A DNA stretch of 64,000 nucleotides from an uncultured Lachnospiraceae bacterium (GCA_947169385.1 CAMVPR010000005.1:26357-90356); one strand, 5' to 3'; positions 9,601-18,639 are shown, counted from the stretch's first letter. Translations and numbers: made by a program. Notes: generated by a model from the letters alone, not told the origin.

Positions 9601-12600
9601 TACTGTTACCTACAGTGGCGGTGCGACGAGAACAAGAGAGCTTAACTCATCTTATTTCACGGACAAGGACGAAGTGACCGCTACAACAGAGGATGCCAAT
9701 AAGAACACGATTAAGACTCACACAGTCACTGTTACAGTTACTGCGCCTGCTATCGGTTCTACATGTACGGCTGCAACAGGGACATTTACCTATACATATA
9801 AAGAGACAATTGCTCCTAATGAGAGGAAAGTAGCTTTATCGGTCGGTGAGAGTATGACCGGTTCTGTAACACTCAGCAAGTCAACAGCAATAAAGGGAGA
9901 TACAATCACTGTCAATGCCAAAGCATCCGCTAAATATGCTTTCCCTACGATTACTGTGGATCAGAAAGTGGGAACTCTAAGCCCTACTTACGATTCGTTA
10001 GGAAATGCGACTGCTACGTTTAAGATGCCTGATGCTGACGTAACAGTAACTGTCAAATATACTGCGATAACATTGGCGATTACTTCTTCTAAAGTGACAA
10101 GCGGAGGCACATATGATGCAGGGACTAAGGCGATGACAGCCGATGAACTTAAGGCGCTTTGTACTGCAACAGCTAAATATGGCTCTAAGACAGTATCAGT
10201 TGCCGCGTCGTATATTTCTGCGGCAATAGGTAAGGAAACAACTACCAACGACAATGGTACAATCAAGCATAGCTTCCCTGTTACTGTTACCGCTAATTAT
10301 GGTGAAGTGGCATCTGAGTATAAGTTTACTTATGTATACGGAACTCCGGCTTCATATAACATAGTTGCTACAAGTGTTATGAGCGGAGTAAAGATAGAAC
10401 CTGCAAATGCATATTTCGGGGATACAGTTACGGTTACGGTTACTCCAGTTGCTGACACTCCTGAATATATCTATAATAATGTAACTTGGACATATGGTAA
10501 CGGAACTGCTCTTGCTGTTGATAGCGCAGGAACTAATAAATATACATTTAAGATGCCTGCGGGTAATGTAACTGCTTCTGTTAATTATAGCAAGATTAAG
10601 AGCATTGTAATTAACAAACCGACTACTATCAAGGAGTCTTACGATAAGAAGGTTTCAGATCCTAATTCTACATTTGCTGCACCTACAGCAACGGTTACTT
10701 ATGCTAACAGCAAAGTTAAGACAATTAATCTTACCAAAGATCAGTATGAATATGTAGAAGATACCAATAATATCAAGGTTACCAAAGGATTACTTAATTC
10801 TGCTACCGGTAAGTATGAGTGTGAGGCAGAGGTGCCTATTATTTTGAAACTTAAGGATGGCTACAAATATGGCGGATTGATGGCGGCTGAAGTTAAGTTC
10901 GCATATAAGTACAGATATCCTGAAGGACAGTATGCGGTTAATTTATCAGGAGCTTCTATTTTAAAAACAGATACAGATCCTGTGGCAGAGAAGATTGACG
11001 ATAAAGAACTAGCATCATTGGTTGATTTAGGTCGTGATCCTATTGACGGAAAGGTTAAGTACGATCCGGGTGAAAAGGTTACTGTAAAAGCTTTGTCAAA
11101 TGCATTATATGCTTACGCTACAATTAAGTCTTCTGAGGTTACTGATATAACGACAACGTACGGCGAAGACGGAACGGCAACATTTGCATTTACGATGCCT
11201 AATAAAGAGATTAGTCTTGCAATTACATACGCTCCTCTCATGAAGGTTTATGTAAGCAAAGGTATCACTACCACAGAATATGACAAGATGATGGACGTTA
11301 AAGGTGCAAGTCTCGATGGTGGAGAATTTACCCTTGACTTTGGCGGAAAGAACAAGATTGTCAAGAGTATGTGGAACAAGGAGAGCAATGAAATTAACGG
11401 TATGCTAAGTGTTGCATCCGGTGAAGCTAAGCTTAAAGAAACCAAAGACGGTAAAGATATTTACGAAGTTCCGGTTAATGTTACATACAATGCAACTATT
11501 AAAGACAAGAAGTATTCCGTTAAGGTTCTTAATTCTGAATCAGGAGCAGCAGGTGAAGCAACCCTTACATACACATATGCAGTAGATAAGGATTTCACAA
11601 TCACTAAGACTGCGTCAGTTAAAGAGGTTCAGGAGTCGGCAGGATATGTTGTTAAGGCAGGCGGTAAGAACGGCGAGAAGATAAGAGTAACCGTTCCTGC
11701 TGATACAGACACATACATTGAGCCTATTGTAACCATTACCGTAAACGGAAAGACCGAGAAGCTTACTTTGACAGACGGCTACTATGAGTTTACATTAACA
11801 GGTGATACAACTGTAAATGCTGACTATGCTGTGCTTAGTGCGATTGAAATTACAGATGTATCAACTCTTGGAGGAGCATCAGACAAGAGAATTAACGTGG
11901 CAGATTTTAACGCAGGTAAGGTTAAAGCTACTGCGGTATATAAGAGAAGCGATAATACTGAAATCAAGAAAGAGTTATCTCTTAACAATACCAATACATC
12001 ATTTGCCGAGACATCTGCTCCTAAGGTTAAGGAAGAGAAAGAAGAAACCAATGTTTACGAGGTTGGTATTACAGTAACAGTTACTGTCGGTGATAAGACA
12101 GCTACAAAGGATTTCACTTATACTTACGAAGAGTCTAAGGCAGCAACAGATGTTGAGGCTGTTGAGGAAGAGCAGGCCAAGGCTGAGGTTGTGGATTCGG
12201 ATGTTAAGTCTGACGCTTCGGCAGATGCTGCATTTGCAAAGCCTAAGATGCTTACCAAGAAATGTAAGTCCAAGAAAAAGAAGATTACAATAAAGTGGTC
12301 GGCTGTTGAGGGAGCTACGTATTACGCTGTCTTGATTTCCAAAAAGAAGAACGGTTTTTATGAGAGGAACAAGATTGTTCCTGCAAGCAAGACTTCTTAT
12401 ACTGTAACCAAGTTTAACGGTAAGAAGCTTAAGAAGGGTACTAAATATTTCATAAAGATACAGCCTATCTCCAATCTTCAGGAGGCCAGGGTTGAGACGA
12501 GTGAGGTTATTCAAAAAGCTGCCAAGAAGAAGGGCAAATTCACTGTCACGGCATCAGCCAACGGCAATCAGGCTGTAAGGAATATCACGGTTTATATGTC

Positions 12601-12814
12601 GCTTACGGGCGGTGAAGATGCAGGTGAGTGGAAGAAGGTTGCTTCTTACGGCAATACCGGAAGGAGTTATTCTAAGACTCTTAAGAAGTTCAACGGCAAG
12701 AAGATTAAGAAGGGCAGAACGTATTATATCAGATATCAATACACTCTGACGGATGCGGATTTTGGCGATGCGTCATCAATATCTGCCCCTATCAGGATTA
12801 AATGTAAGAAGTAA
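6641..12814 (+). CDS. Giant secreted surface protein with FTMP-type beta repeats
   Basis: A 2057-residue paralogue of the upstream protein, 11 bp after it and with the same AAGGAGGCT site, so the two are co-transcribed. It has a signal peptide (1 to about 36), the shared N-terminal module (about 40-510) and a short Thr-rich linker (about 515-545). A long array of roughly 80-100-residue beta-domains follows. Most close with the pattern F(T/K)MPxxxVxVxVxY; I count eight such endings plus one degenerate one (FTLTGDTTVNADY). This resembles the divergent InlB B-repeat class, assigned by pattern only. The C-terminus (about 1850-2057) has two fibronectin-like units with KKLKKGTKY and KKIKKGRTY strands. 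No sortase or SLH signal was seen. A structural or adhesive surface role is inferred. Confidence 0.78.
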   Translation: MSSYNKYVKRITAMGVALIMTISLLINGWQANGVKAETIGTITNYNTLYSNGAGPKVNRNTAQGNDRAIRFLIDGVQAVEETGRGIYSVKVEGGSEYFYTGETITSATTTPGVYYSDGSSGSLAKGWYFVYPNGDRTKNIQVQVLESDSRQTGEIFIRKSSFSYAEHTWITEGSLKSELDTLILNNNRSVILAYVNYNGIVVNPVYPGASNGSTSFEVNNLRYYIDSVSEVRADIKIYYGSKLIDKSSSGSSFCIKIGDRLTNAPSLDYNSNAYKLNANMESKDYLAIFDWSIYKDSYGISNNVSYKHTYNAAAYNPGSGSQPDNPDSFVLIPKEGIYLPLSASKKNYLKIRSASFADNQLPVNGDYTTVYGPGGPHEITYDSLNVGQTVGVDDADLFKSKSANETKGNRILGDITSVNNNAIGSGYSDEYVTITPTGRITVKKGSGSRTYTLKTKTKYTKFIKDTNTEAVLYDSGSGASPTNYTFGYQEWTVTLTIKSIVAPTSEAEETEAATTTTTEKATTTEATKTEAPTTEAPKYKVSFGTSNYTGLSSKIKFSGGGLTGSSINVEENTSVSITGLEGDSTYYEPTVTISYGGKEETVTNGVFTMPATNVTVNVTYKVKATSNITYSFPDRQGATATGPATALEGTTVSFAVPGSNDQYKDPVVSATYGDDNLPISSLKPGTTNSNGTINYSFTMPNGNVNVKISYTENEFQISANYADTYTTYSANDLILSKTTGKKGEVITVTIPAANTRYNTPSVTASSATGSITVSKTSDVSYNFTMPAGNVTVIVTYQKISYKVTTSSNNTQAAINVTSPAYPDAKVTFSCSTGDTVYKNPVVTVKSGSTPIACTYSNGSGSFTMPDSNVTIEVTYEVWHDVTVTTNGLTVSLDKTNAKTGDKVTATMQINDTDFLYTNPKLTATGVTLGNPSDSGNVRKYQFTMPDKAVSLSATYETAMSQKVTVSNITGEFTARQALSSLSPSGNITVTYSGGATRTRELNSSYFTDKDEVTATTEDANKNTIKTHTVTVTVTAPAIGSTCTAATGTFTYTYKETIAPNERKVALSVGESMTGSVTLSKSTAIKGDTITVNAKASAKYAFPTITVDQKVGTLSPTYDSLGNATATFKMPDADVTVTVKYTAITLAITSSKVTSGGTYDAGTKAMTADELKALCTATAKYGSKTVSVAASYISAAIGKETTTNDNGTIKHSFPVTVTANYGEVASEYKFTYVYGTPASYNIVATSVMSGVKIEPANAYFGDTVTVTVTPVADTPEYIYNNVTWTYGNGTALAVDSAGTNKYTFKMPAGNVTASVNYSKIKSIVINKPTTIKESYDKKVSDPNSTFAAPTATVTYANSKVKTINLTKDQYEYVEDTNNIKVTKGLLNSATGKYECEAEVPIILKLKDGYKYGGLMAAEVKFAYKYRYPEGQYAVNLSGASILKTDTDPVAEKIDDKELASLVDLGRDPIDGKVKYDPGEKVTVKALSNALYAYATIKSSEVTDITTTYGEDGTATFAFTMPNKEISLAITYAPLMKVYVSKGITTTEYDKMMDVKGASLDGGEFTLDFGGKNKIVKSMWNKESNEINGMLSVASGEAKLKETKDGKDIYEVPVNVTYNATIKDKKYSVKVLNSESGAAGEATLTYTYAVDKDFTITKTASVKEVQESAGYVVKAGGKNGEKIRVTVPADTDTYIEPIVTITVNGKTEKLTLTDGYYEFTLTGDTTVNADYAVLSAIEITDVSTLGGASDKRINVADFNAGKVKATAVYKRSDNTEIKKELSLNNTNTSFAETSAPKVKEEKEETNVYEVGITVTVTVGDKTATKDFTYTYEESKAATDVEAVEEEQAKAEVVDSDVKSDASADAAFAKPKMLTKKCKSKKKKITIKWSAVEGATYYAVLISKKKNGFYERNKIVPASKTSYTVTKFNGKKLKKGTKYFIKIQPISNLQEARVETSEVIQKAAKKKGKFTVTASANGNQAVRNITVYMSLTGGEDAGEWKKVASYGNTGRSYSKTLKKFNGKKIKKGRTYYIRYQYTLTDADFGDASSISAPIRIKCKK

Positions 12815-12830
12815 ATATTGTGCATTTTGA

Positions 12831-12863
12831 CCGGGTGGAATATTCCGCCCGGTTTTTATTTTT
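12831..12863 (+). terminator. Terminator of the surface-protein operon
   Basis: Stem CCGGGTGG / CCGCCCGG (one G-T pair) with loop AATATT, followed by TTTTTATTTTT, 16 nt after the stop. Confidence 0.9.
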
Positions 12864-12875
12864 GCAAGATGTTAC

Positions 12876-12905
12876 TTGACAACTTGCATTTAACCATATT
12901 ATAGT
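12876..12905 (+). promoter_or_regulatory. Sigma-A-type promoter for the lysA-AGCS operon
   Basis: Perfect -35 TTGACA with TATAGT at 18 nt (or TATTAT at 15 nt), 36 nt upstream of the lysA start. Confidence 0.7.
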
Positions 12906-12940
12906 AGAAAAGGTTTTTTAAAAAAGGAGGCATTTATAAT

Positions 12941-14191
12941 ATGAAGAAGATACCTTTCGTGACCAAAGAGAAATTAGACGAAATTATAGACAAGTACCCT
13001 ACACCTTTTCATTTGTATGATGAAGAGGGAATCAGAGAGAATGCAAGACGCATACAGGAAGCGTTCTCTTGGAATGAGGGATACAAGGAGTATTTTGCAG
13101 TTAAGGCTACTCCTAATCCTACTATATTAAAGATATTGAAAGAGGAAGGCTGTGGAACGGATTGTTCTTCGCTCACAGAGCTTATGCTTTCCGAGATGGT
13201 TGGAGTTACAGGTAATGACATTATGTTTTCAAGTAATGACACTCCTGCTGAGGACTTCAAGAAGGCTAAGGAACTTGATGCAATCATCAACTTAGATGAT
13301 ATATCTCATATCGATTTTCTTGATGAGGTTGCTGGAATGCCTGAGAAGATTTGTTGTAGATACAATCCGGGTGGCAAGTTCGAGCTTGGTACAGATATTA
13401 TGGACAATCCGGGTGATGCCAAGTACGGTATGACCAAAGAGCAGCTTTTTGAAGCATATTCAAGACTCAAGGATATGGGTGTTAAGGAGTTTGGTCTTCA
13501 CTCATTTATTGCCAGCAATACGGTCAGCAATGATTATTATCCAACTCTTGCAGGCATTTTGTTTGAACTTGCAGTTGAGATTAAAGAGAAGACCGGAGTG
13601 TGTTTGGACTTTATCAACCTTTCCGGTGGTGTAGGTGTTAACTACACTGAGGACAAAGAGCCTAATGACATCATGGTTATTGGTGAGGGCGTGCATAAAG
13701 CATTTGACAAAATATTAGTGCCTAACGGACTTGGTAAGGTTAAGATATTCACAGAGATGGGTAGATTTATGCTTGCTCCTTATGGTGGGTTGGTTACAAC
13801 TGCAATCCATGAGAAGAAGATTTACAAGGACTACATCGGTGTTGATGCATGTGCGGTTAACCTTATGAGACCTGCGATGTATGGTGCTTATCATCATATC
13901 ACTGTTATGGGTAAAGAGGATGCTCCTCGCGACCATGTATATGATGTTACAGGTTCGCTCTGCGAGAATAATGACAAGTTCGCTATTGACAGAGAGCTTC
14001 CTGAGATTGAGAAGGGCGATGTACTGTTTATTCATGACGCGGGCGCGCATGGATTTGCGATGGGATATAACTACAACGGCAAGTTAAAGTCAGCCGAGCT
14101 TCTTCTTCACGAGGATGGTAAGGTTGAGATGATTAGAAGGCCGGAGACGCCTGATGACTACTTTGCGACTCTTAGAGGTTATGGAATTTAA
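12941..14191 (+). CDS. lysA: Diaminopimelate decarboxylase-family enzyme (divergent clade)
   Basis: A PLP-dependent decarboxylase of the alanine-racemase fold (fold III), 416 residues, ATG 12941 after AAAAAAGGAGG. The family member LysA makes lysine from meso-diaminopimelate. The PLP lysine is in FAVKATPNP (Lys55), and the C-terminal barrel has GSLCENNDKFA with the catalytic Cys and RPAMYGAYHHI near the active site. Two signatures differ from textbook LysA: HSFIAS stands where HxGS is usual, and EMGR where EPGR is usual. From memory this matches a clade common in Clostridia that is annotated as LysA. Substrate is therefore likely but not certain. It forms an operon with the downstream symporter (15 bp gap). 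Confidence 0.8.
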   Translation: MKKIPFVTKEKLDEIIDKYPTPFHLYDEEGIRENARRIQEAFSWNEGYKEYFAVKATPNPTILKILKEEGCGTDCSSLTELMLSEMVGVTGNDIMFSSNDTPAEDFKKAKELDAIINLDDISHIDFLDEVAGMPEKICCRYNPGGKFELGTDIMDNPGDAKYGMTKEQLFEAYSRLKDMGVKEFGLHSFIASNTVSNDYYPTLAGILFELAVEIKEKTGVCLDFINLSGGVGVNYTEDKEPNDIMVIGEGVHKAFDKILVPNGLGKVKIFTEMGRFMLAPYGGLVTTAIHEKKIYKDYIGVDACAVNLMRPAMYGAYHHITVMGKEDAPRDHVYDVTGSLCENNDKFAIDRELPEIEKGDVLFIHDAGAHGFAMGYNYNGKLKSAELLLHEDGKVEMIRRPETPDDYFATLRGYGI

Positions 14192-14206
14192 GAATAAGGA
14201 GATATC

Positions 14207-15631
14207 ATGAGAGAGACAATTGATAACATTTTAGGTAGTATAGACGATTTTGTGTGGGGAGTTCCTTTGATGGTGCTTATCCTTTTAGGTGGATTGCTCC
14301 TTACTATCAGAGTCAAATGTCTGCAGGTTCACAAGCTTCCTCTTGCTTTAAGATGGATGGTTAAGAACGAGGAAGACGGTGAAGGCGAGGTTACTTCGTT
14401 CGGAGCGCTCTGTACAGCTCTTTCGGCTACAATCGGTACCGGCAACATCGTCGGTGTCGCTACCGCAATTGGAACCGGTGGTCCTGGTGCTTTGTTCTGG
14501 ATGGAAGTTGCTGCGTTCTTCGGAATGGCAACCAAGTATTCAGAGGGTCTTCTCGCTGTTAAATACAGAGAGGTTGCAGACGATGGTCACTCGCTCGGCG
14601 GACCTTTCTACTATATCGAGAAAGGTATGGGTTCTAAGTTCAAATGGCTTGCTAAGCTCTTCGCTTTCTTTGGAATCTGTGCAGGTCTTCTTGGAATCGG
14701 TACATTTACACAGATTAATGGTATTGTTTCTTCAATCCAGAATTTCTTCGATCCTGATATGGCTCATTCGGTAAATGTATTAGGTATCGGTGATTATTCT
14801 ATAGTTGTTGTAATTGCTTCAATTATATTGGCTGTTTTAGTTGCGCTTGTTGTAATCGGTGGATTAAAGCGTATTGCATCTGTAACACAGGTTGTAGTTC
14901 CATTTATGGCTATTCTCTACTTCGCAGTTACATTGGCTCTTATTGTTGTTAATATTGAGGCTGTTCCGGATGCTGTTGTTACTATCGTTAAGGCTGCATT
15001 TTCACCAAAGGCAATAACAGGTGGTATTGTAGGTTCAGTGATCGTTGCAATGCAGAAGGGTGTTGCAAGAGGTATCTTCTCAAATGAGGCAGGTCTTGGT
15101 TCTGCTCCTATAGCTGCAGCAGCTGCTAAGACTAAGGAGCCTGTAAGACAGGGACTTATCTCGATGACGGGTACATTTATTGATACAATCGTAATCTGTA
15201 CTATGACAGGTCTTTCAATCGTTATCACAGGTGCTTGGAAGGTAGAAGGTTTAGAGGGTGTTCAGATTACAACTTATGCATTCCAGAATGGGTTGCCGTT
15301 CCCTGCTAAGATATCGGCATTTATCCTTATGATATGTCTTGTGTTCTTCGCATTTACTACAATCCTTGGATGGGATTACTATTCTGAGAGATGTTTAGAG
15401 TACATGGCAGGTGGTAAGAGTAAGTCAGTTCTTGTATATCGTTGGTTATACATTATAGCTGTCTTTATTGGACCTTACATGACTGTTGCTGAGGTTTGGA
15501 CTATCGCTGATATTTTCAACGGTCTTATGGCAATCCCTAACATGATAGCGTTATTTGCGCTTTCGGGTGTAGTTGCCTATGAAACTAAAGATTTCTTTAA
15601 GAGACATACGGATCTGAAACACGAGAAATAG
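14207..15631 (+). CDS. AGCS-family sodium:amino acid (alanine/glycine) symporter
   Basis: A 474-residue integral membrane protein with about 10-11 hydrophobic segments. The family hallmark is clear near the N-terminus: ALSATIGTGNIVGVATAI followed by GGPGALFWM. A second conserved stretch, ARGIFSNEAGLGSAPIA, is also present. Such carriers take up alanine, glycine or related amino acids with Na+. It is translated from ATG 14207 behind AAGGAGATATC, directly after lysA, suggesting joint control of amino acid supply (possibly D/L-alanine or diaminopimelate-related wall precursors; the last point is speculation). Confidence 0.92.
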   Translation: MRETIDNILGSIDDFVWGVPLMVLILLGGLLLTIRVKCLQVHKLPLALRWMVKNEEDGEGEVTSFGALCTALSATIGTGNIVGVATAIGTGGPGALFWMEVAAFFGMATKYSEGLLAVKYREVADDGHSLGGPFYYIEKGMGSKFKWLAKLFAFFGICAGLLGIGTFTQINGIVSSIQNFFDPDMAHSVNVLGIGDYSIVVVIASIILAVLVALVVIGGLKRIASVTQVVVPFMAILYFAVTLALIVVNIEAVPDAVVTIVKAAFSPKAITGGIVGSVIVAMQKGVARGIFSNEAGLGSAPIAAAAAKTKEPVRQGLISMTGTFIDTIVICTMTGLSIVITGAWKVEGLEGVQITTYAFQNGLPFPAKISAFILMICLVFFAFTTILGWDYYSERCLEYMAGGKSKSVLVYRWLYIIAVFIGPYMTVAEVWTIADIFNGLMAIPNMIALFALSGVVAYETKDFFKRHTDLKHEK

Positions 15632-15646
15632 AATACATAATTACGT

Positions 15647-15675
15647 CACCGGGATTTACTCCCGGTGCTTTTTTA
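15647..15675 (+). terminator. Terminator of the lysA-AGCS operon
   Basis: Stem CACCGGGA / TCCCGGTG with loop TTTAC, then CTTTTTTA. Confidence 0.9.
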
Positions 15676-15688
15676 TGGCAAATCCACC

Positions 15689-15717
15689 TTGACGGTTTAA
15701 TTGAACAACACTATAAT
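15689..15717 (+). promoter_or_regulatory. Sigma-A-type promoter for the PAS sensor gene
   Basis: TTGACG, 17-nt spacer, TATAAT, 45 nt upstream of the start codon. It is one of the best consensus matches in the window. Confidence 0.8.
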
Positions 15718-15761
15718 GAATAACAACTAGGTAAATTATTATATAATTGGGGGCAGTTTAT

Positions 15762-18362
15762 ATGAGTTATCAGACACTTATTTCAAGGTTTATATCTTTA
15801 ACCAAAGAATTTAAGTGCGCTATTGCTATATTCACCGAGGACGGTAATCTTATTCATTTGAATGAAGAGGCGATGGATATAATCGGCAGTAGCGTTATTA
15901 ATTTTGAGTTTAAGCCGGGCAGGTATGTCGGCAACGAGGATTTTTTTGAGAATTTAAGAAGATACAAGACTGTATTTACGCACAAGGCACTCATTAAAGC
16001 GGGGACTGAAGTGTTCAAGGTGCGTGGAATGATGCATTTGATTACACCTTCTGATCCTGCCAACAATGTTCCGGAGACTTATTGTTTTGCATTTGATTTC
16101 AGAGAGGGAAGAATCTTTGGTAGTGTTACCCTTGAACGTATTGTTGAGAACTCCGGATTCGTGGCTTTCAACTGGGTTATGAAGCCTGAAGATGAGGATA
16201 ACTGGTATGCGCAGTATGTGTCCAATACGGTAAGCAGGTTTGGCTATGACAGAGAGGAATTCTATAATAAGGACAAGTATTGGAAAGACCTGATTTATGA
16301 GGGCGATATTAATCGACTGAGAGAAGAGTTTATTCATAACTGGAAGAGTGGCAGATTAGAGTACACAAGAGAGTACAATCTTATTATGGGTGACGGGCAG
16401 GTTATCCCGGTTCACGGATATATTCATATTTTAGTGGATGGCAACAATAATTTTATTGGTGCAGAGGAATTGATATTTGACTTTGCGATGGAGAGTGAGC
16501 GTAATGCTAATCTCCTCTTCCTCGAAAATGTTATCAATAAGAGTAGTAATATTGTCTTGGTTTGGGAATACTCAGAGAGCGTTGATGAGCGAAAGATCAG
16601 ATACGTATCATCTAATGTTGAGAAGTTTGGATTCAGACCTTCTAAGTTCAAGTCGGGAGAAGTGTCTTTAAGAGATTATATTCATCCGGATGAGAGAGAA
16701 CAGGTTGTGAATGTCTTTCTTCAGTATTCCAAGAAAGGATTTACTTATCTTTCTCAAGAGTTTAGGATTATCAATCCTAAAGAGAAGGTATTCCATGTTA
16801 AGAGTGAGAGCAGTGTCATAATTCTTCCTGATGGCAATAAGTATATTGAGATGATTCTTACAGATATAACCGATATCAAGACGAAAGAGCAGCATTTGCT
16901 TGAATATCAGAGGTCGTTAGAGAAGAAGGTTGACTATATAGAATCAAGAGATGCGCTCCTTAGCGATATGTCTGTTGTTGATTTTGTACAGAAGGATGAG
17001 CTTCAGACACTTCAGGGTGCATTCTCCAAGTTGACCGAAAGCTACAATGCGGTTATAGATTTGGACGGAGAGCCGATTACATATCCTGACGGACCGGAGA
17101 CTAACATGGGTGCGTTCTATGATATGTTTGAGCGTAAGGAATATAAAGAGAGCTACTTTGCTCTGTCTAAGGCTGTAAGAAAGAACCACAAGCCTATGAA
17201 GATTGATCTTGCGACTCAAGAGGTTAGTGAGCTTATATCCCTTAATAATCCTAATCTCACTGAAGTGAGAGAGATTAGACCTGACAGTGAAGAGGTTGGA
17301 GAAACAGAAGTTAAGCCGGTTACTCTTATCGGATATCCGCTTTTTGTGGAAGATAAGCATCTTGCGACTTGGATTACATGTCTGTTCTCGGATGCCGAGG
17401 AGGACAGGATGGCTTACTATGTTCCTTCGTTATGGAATATATGCAGAGCAATGGCTAAGTATGTTTATTCCAGCACCATTATGGAGAGAGAGTCTGAGAG
17501 GTCTAAGCTGGCTGAGATTAGAGCCGGAGAGCTGCTTAACAGAAATCACACCCTCAGGGATATTTTAAGAAGATGTAATGAGACCAATGATGAGGATGTA
17601 TTAGAGTATGTTCTTCATAAGATTGGAGAATACCTAAAGCTCAGCAAGATTGATATTATGCTCTACAGCAGCGAGACCAACGAGAGGATAAGCTGGTATG
17701 AGTGGAAGGCTTACGGAATCAAGAGCAGTGAGCCGGAATTCTTCCTTTCGGACACATATTTTGAAGCGCAGAAGGAAGCATTTTTAACAGATGGAATGGT
17801 TGTATTTAACGGAAGCTCCATTCCTATCAGGTACAGAAGAGCTCTTGCTAAAGAGCGTGTAAGAGCTATGGTTGCAATGCCTATTTATACTTTGACAATG
17901 GATCAGCAGTACATTATATTCCAAGAGTTTGAGTACGACAGAGATTGGACTGACGAAGAGATTTCTTTTATGCAGTCTACCGTGTCAATCCTGCAGGGCT
18001 TCATTCAGCGTATGAGGAGCAATGTGGACGCTCACGAGGTTATGGAGCTTCACTTTGATTTTCTTGCGCTTTCAAGAGAATATATATACATCAAGAATCT
18101 CGACACTGACAAGATTACATATGTCAATCCGCGATTGGAGAAGCTTCTCGGTAATGTTGTCGGCAAGTCCGAGATTGAAGTGTTCAGGCACTCCGGAATG
18201 CACCATACAGATGCTATTGAGTCGATAGAAGGTGCAAGAGAGAGCAAGAACTGTATGATGTATTACAAGCTCTTTAACAGGCCGATGAGAGTAAGGGAGC
18301 TTGATTTTGACAAGCAGGGCAATCAGCGATTCAGAGTAATCGTTATAAGCGAAGAAGAATAG
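15762..18362 (+). CDS. Multi-domain PAS/PocR-like/GAF sensory protein without output domain
   Basis: An 866-residue soluble protein; ATG 15762 follows a GGGGGCAG site (the track TTG 15747 lies in it). Suggested order: an N-terminal PAS-like region (10-120), PAS about 125-245 (YVSNTVSRFGYDREEF is a typical fold-3 stretch), PAS about 250-375 (YIHPDE, then ITDIKTKE at its end) and a short coiled segment. Next come a PocR-like ligand domain about 410-560 (LQTLQGAFSKLTESYNAVID...DLDGEPIT) that lacks the usual Cys pair, a GAF-like region about 600-745, and a last PAS-like piece about 760-860. No GGDEF, EAL, histidine kinase, HTH or methyl-accepting region is present. Its partner is unknown. It sits just upstream of the flagellar block but has its own promoter. 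Confidence 0.7.
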   Translation: MSYQTLISRFISLTKEFKCAIAIFTEDGNLIHLNEEAMDIIGSSVINFEFKPGRYVGNEDFFENLRRYKTVFTHKALIKAGTEVFKVRGMMHLITPSDPANNVPETYCFAFDFREGRIFGSVTLERIVENSGFVAFNWVMKPEDEDNWYAQYVSNTVSRFGYDREEFYNKDKYWKDLIYEGDINRLREEFIHNWKSGRLEYTREYNLIMGDGQVIPVHGYIHILVDGNNNFIGAEELIFDFAMESERNANLLFLENVINKSSNIVLVWEYSESVDERKIRYVSSNVEKFGFRPSKFKSGEVSLRDYIHPDEREQVVNVFLQYSKKGFTYLSQEFRIINPKEKVFHVKSESSVIILPDGNKYIEMILTDITDIKTKEQHLLEYQRSLEKKVDYIESRDALLSDMSVVDFVQKDELQTLQGAFSKLTESYNAVIDLDGEPITYPDGPETNMGAFYDMFERKEYKESYFALSKAVRKNHKPMKIDLATQEVSELISLNNPNLTEVREIRPDSEEVGETEVKPVTLIGYPLFVEDKHLATWITCLFSDAEEDRMAYYVPSLWNICRAMAKYVYSSTIMERESERSKLAEIRAGELLNRNHTLRDILRRCNETNDEDVLEYVLHKIGEYLKLSKIDIMLYSSETNERISWYEWKAYGIKSSEPEFFLSDTYFEAQKEAFLTDGMVVFNGSSIPIRYRRALAKERVRAMVAMPIYTLTMDQQYIIFQEFEYDRDWTDEEISFMQSTVSILQGFIQRMRSNVDAHEVMELHFDFLALSREYIYIKNLDTDKITYVNPRLEKLLGNVVGKSEIEVFRHSGMHHTDAIESIEGARESKNCMMYYKLFNRPMRVRELDFDKQGNQRFRVIVISEEE

Positions 18363-18412
18363 TATTATAGTGATTAACAAAAGTCCACTTATTTAGAAAC
18401 CACTATAATTAT

Positions 18413-18440
18413 TAAAGTATTTCAAATGATATGCCGATAT
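18413..18440 (+). promoter_or_regulatory. Sigma-28 (SigD)-type promoter
   Basis: TAAA, 16-nt spacer, GCCGATAT. This is a full match to the Bacillus-type flagellar sigma consensus, about 335 nt upstream of mbl. Confidence 0.75.
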
Positions 18441-18639
18441 ATTAACTGATAGATTGCCGCTAGTACCTCGATTTCCCAATAAACGGACTAAATACTTGTC
18501 TAATTTTGATTTTGCTGCGTATTTATAGTTCTTTTATTTGAAAACGATGTACTAGTTGTGAAAGATTGTCTATTTACAGTATAATATGCCGCGGTTTTTG
18601 GGTAAAATGATGTTTTTGCGCATTACCCCTAAAAAGTAT

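Noticed and set aside
8300-12100. CRISPR-like or DNA repeat array in the giant gene
   Set aside because: The repeats are at protein level, diverged in DNA, about 250-300 bp long and without spacers.
11999-12514. 171-residue minus-strand ORF inside the giant surface protein
   Set aside because: Leu/Ser-rich composition is that of reversed Lys/Glu codons; no start signals.
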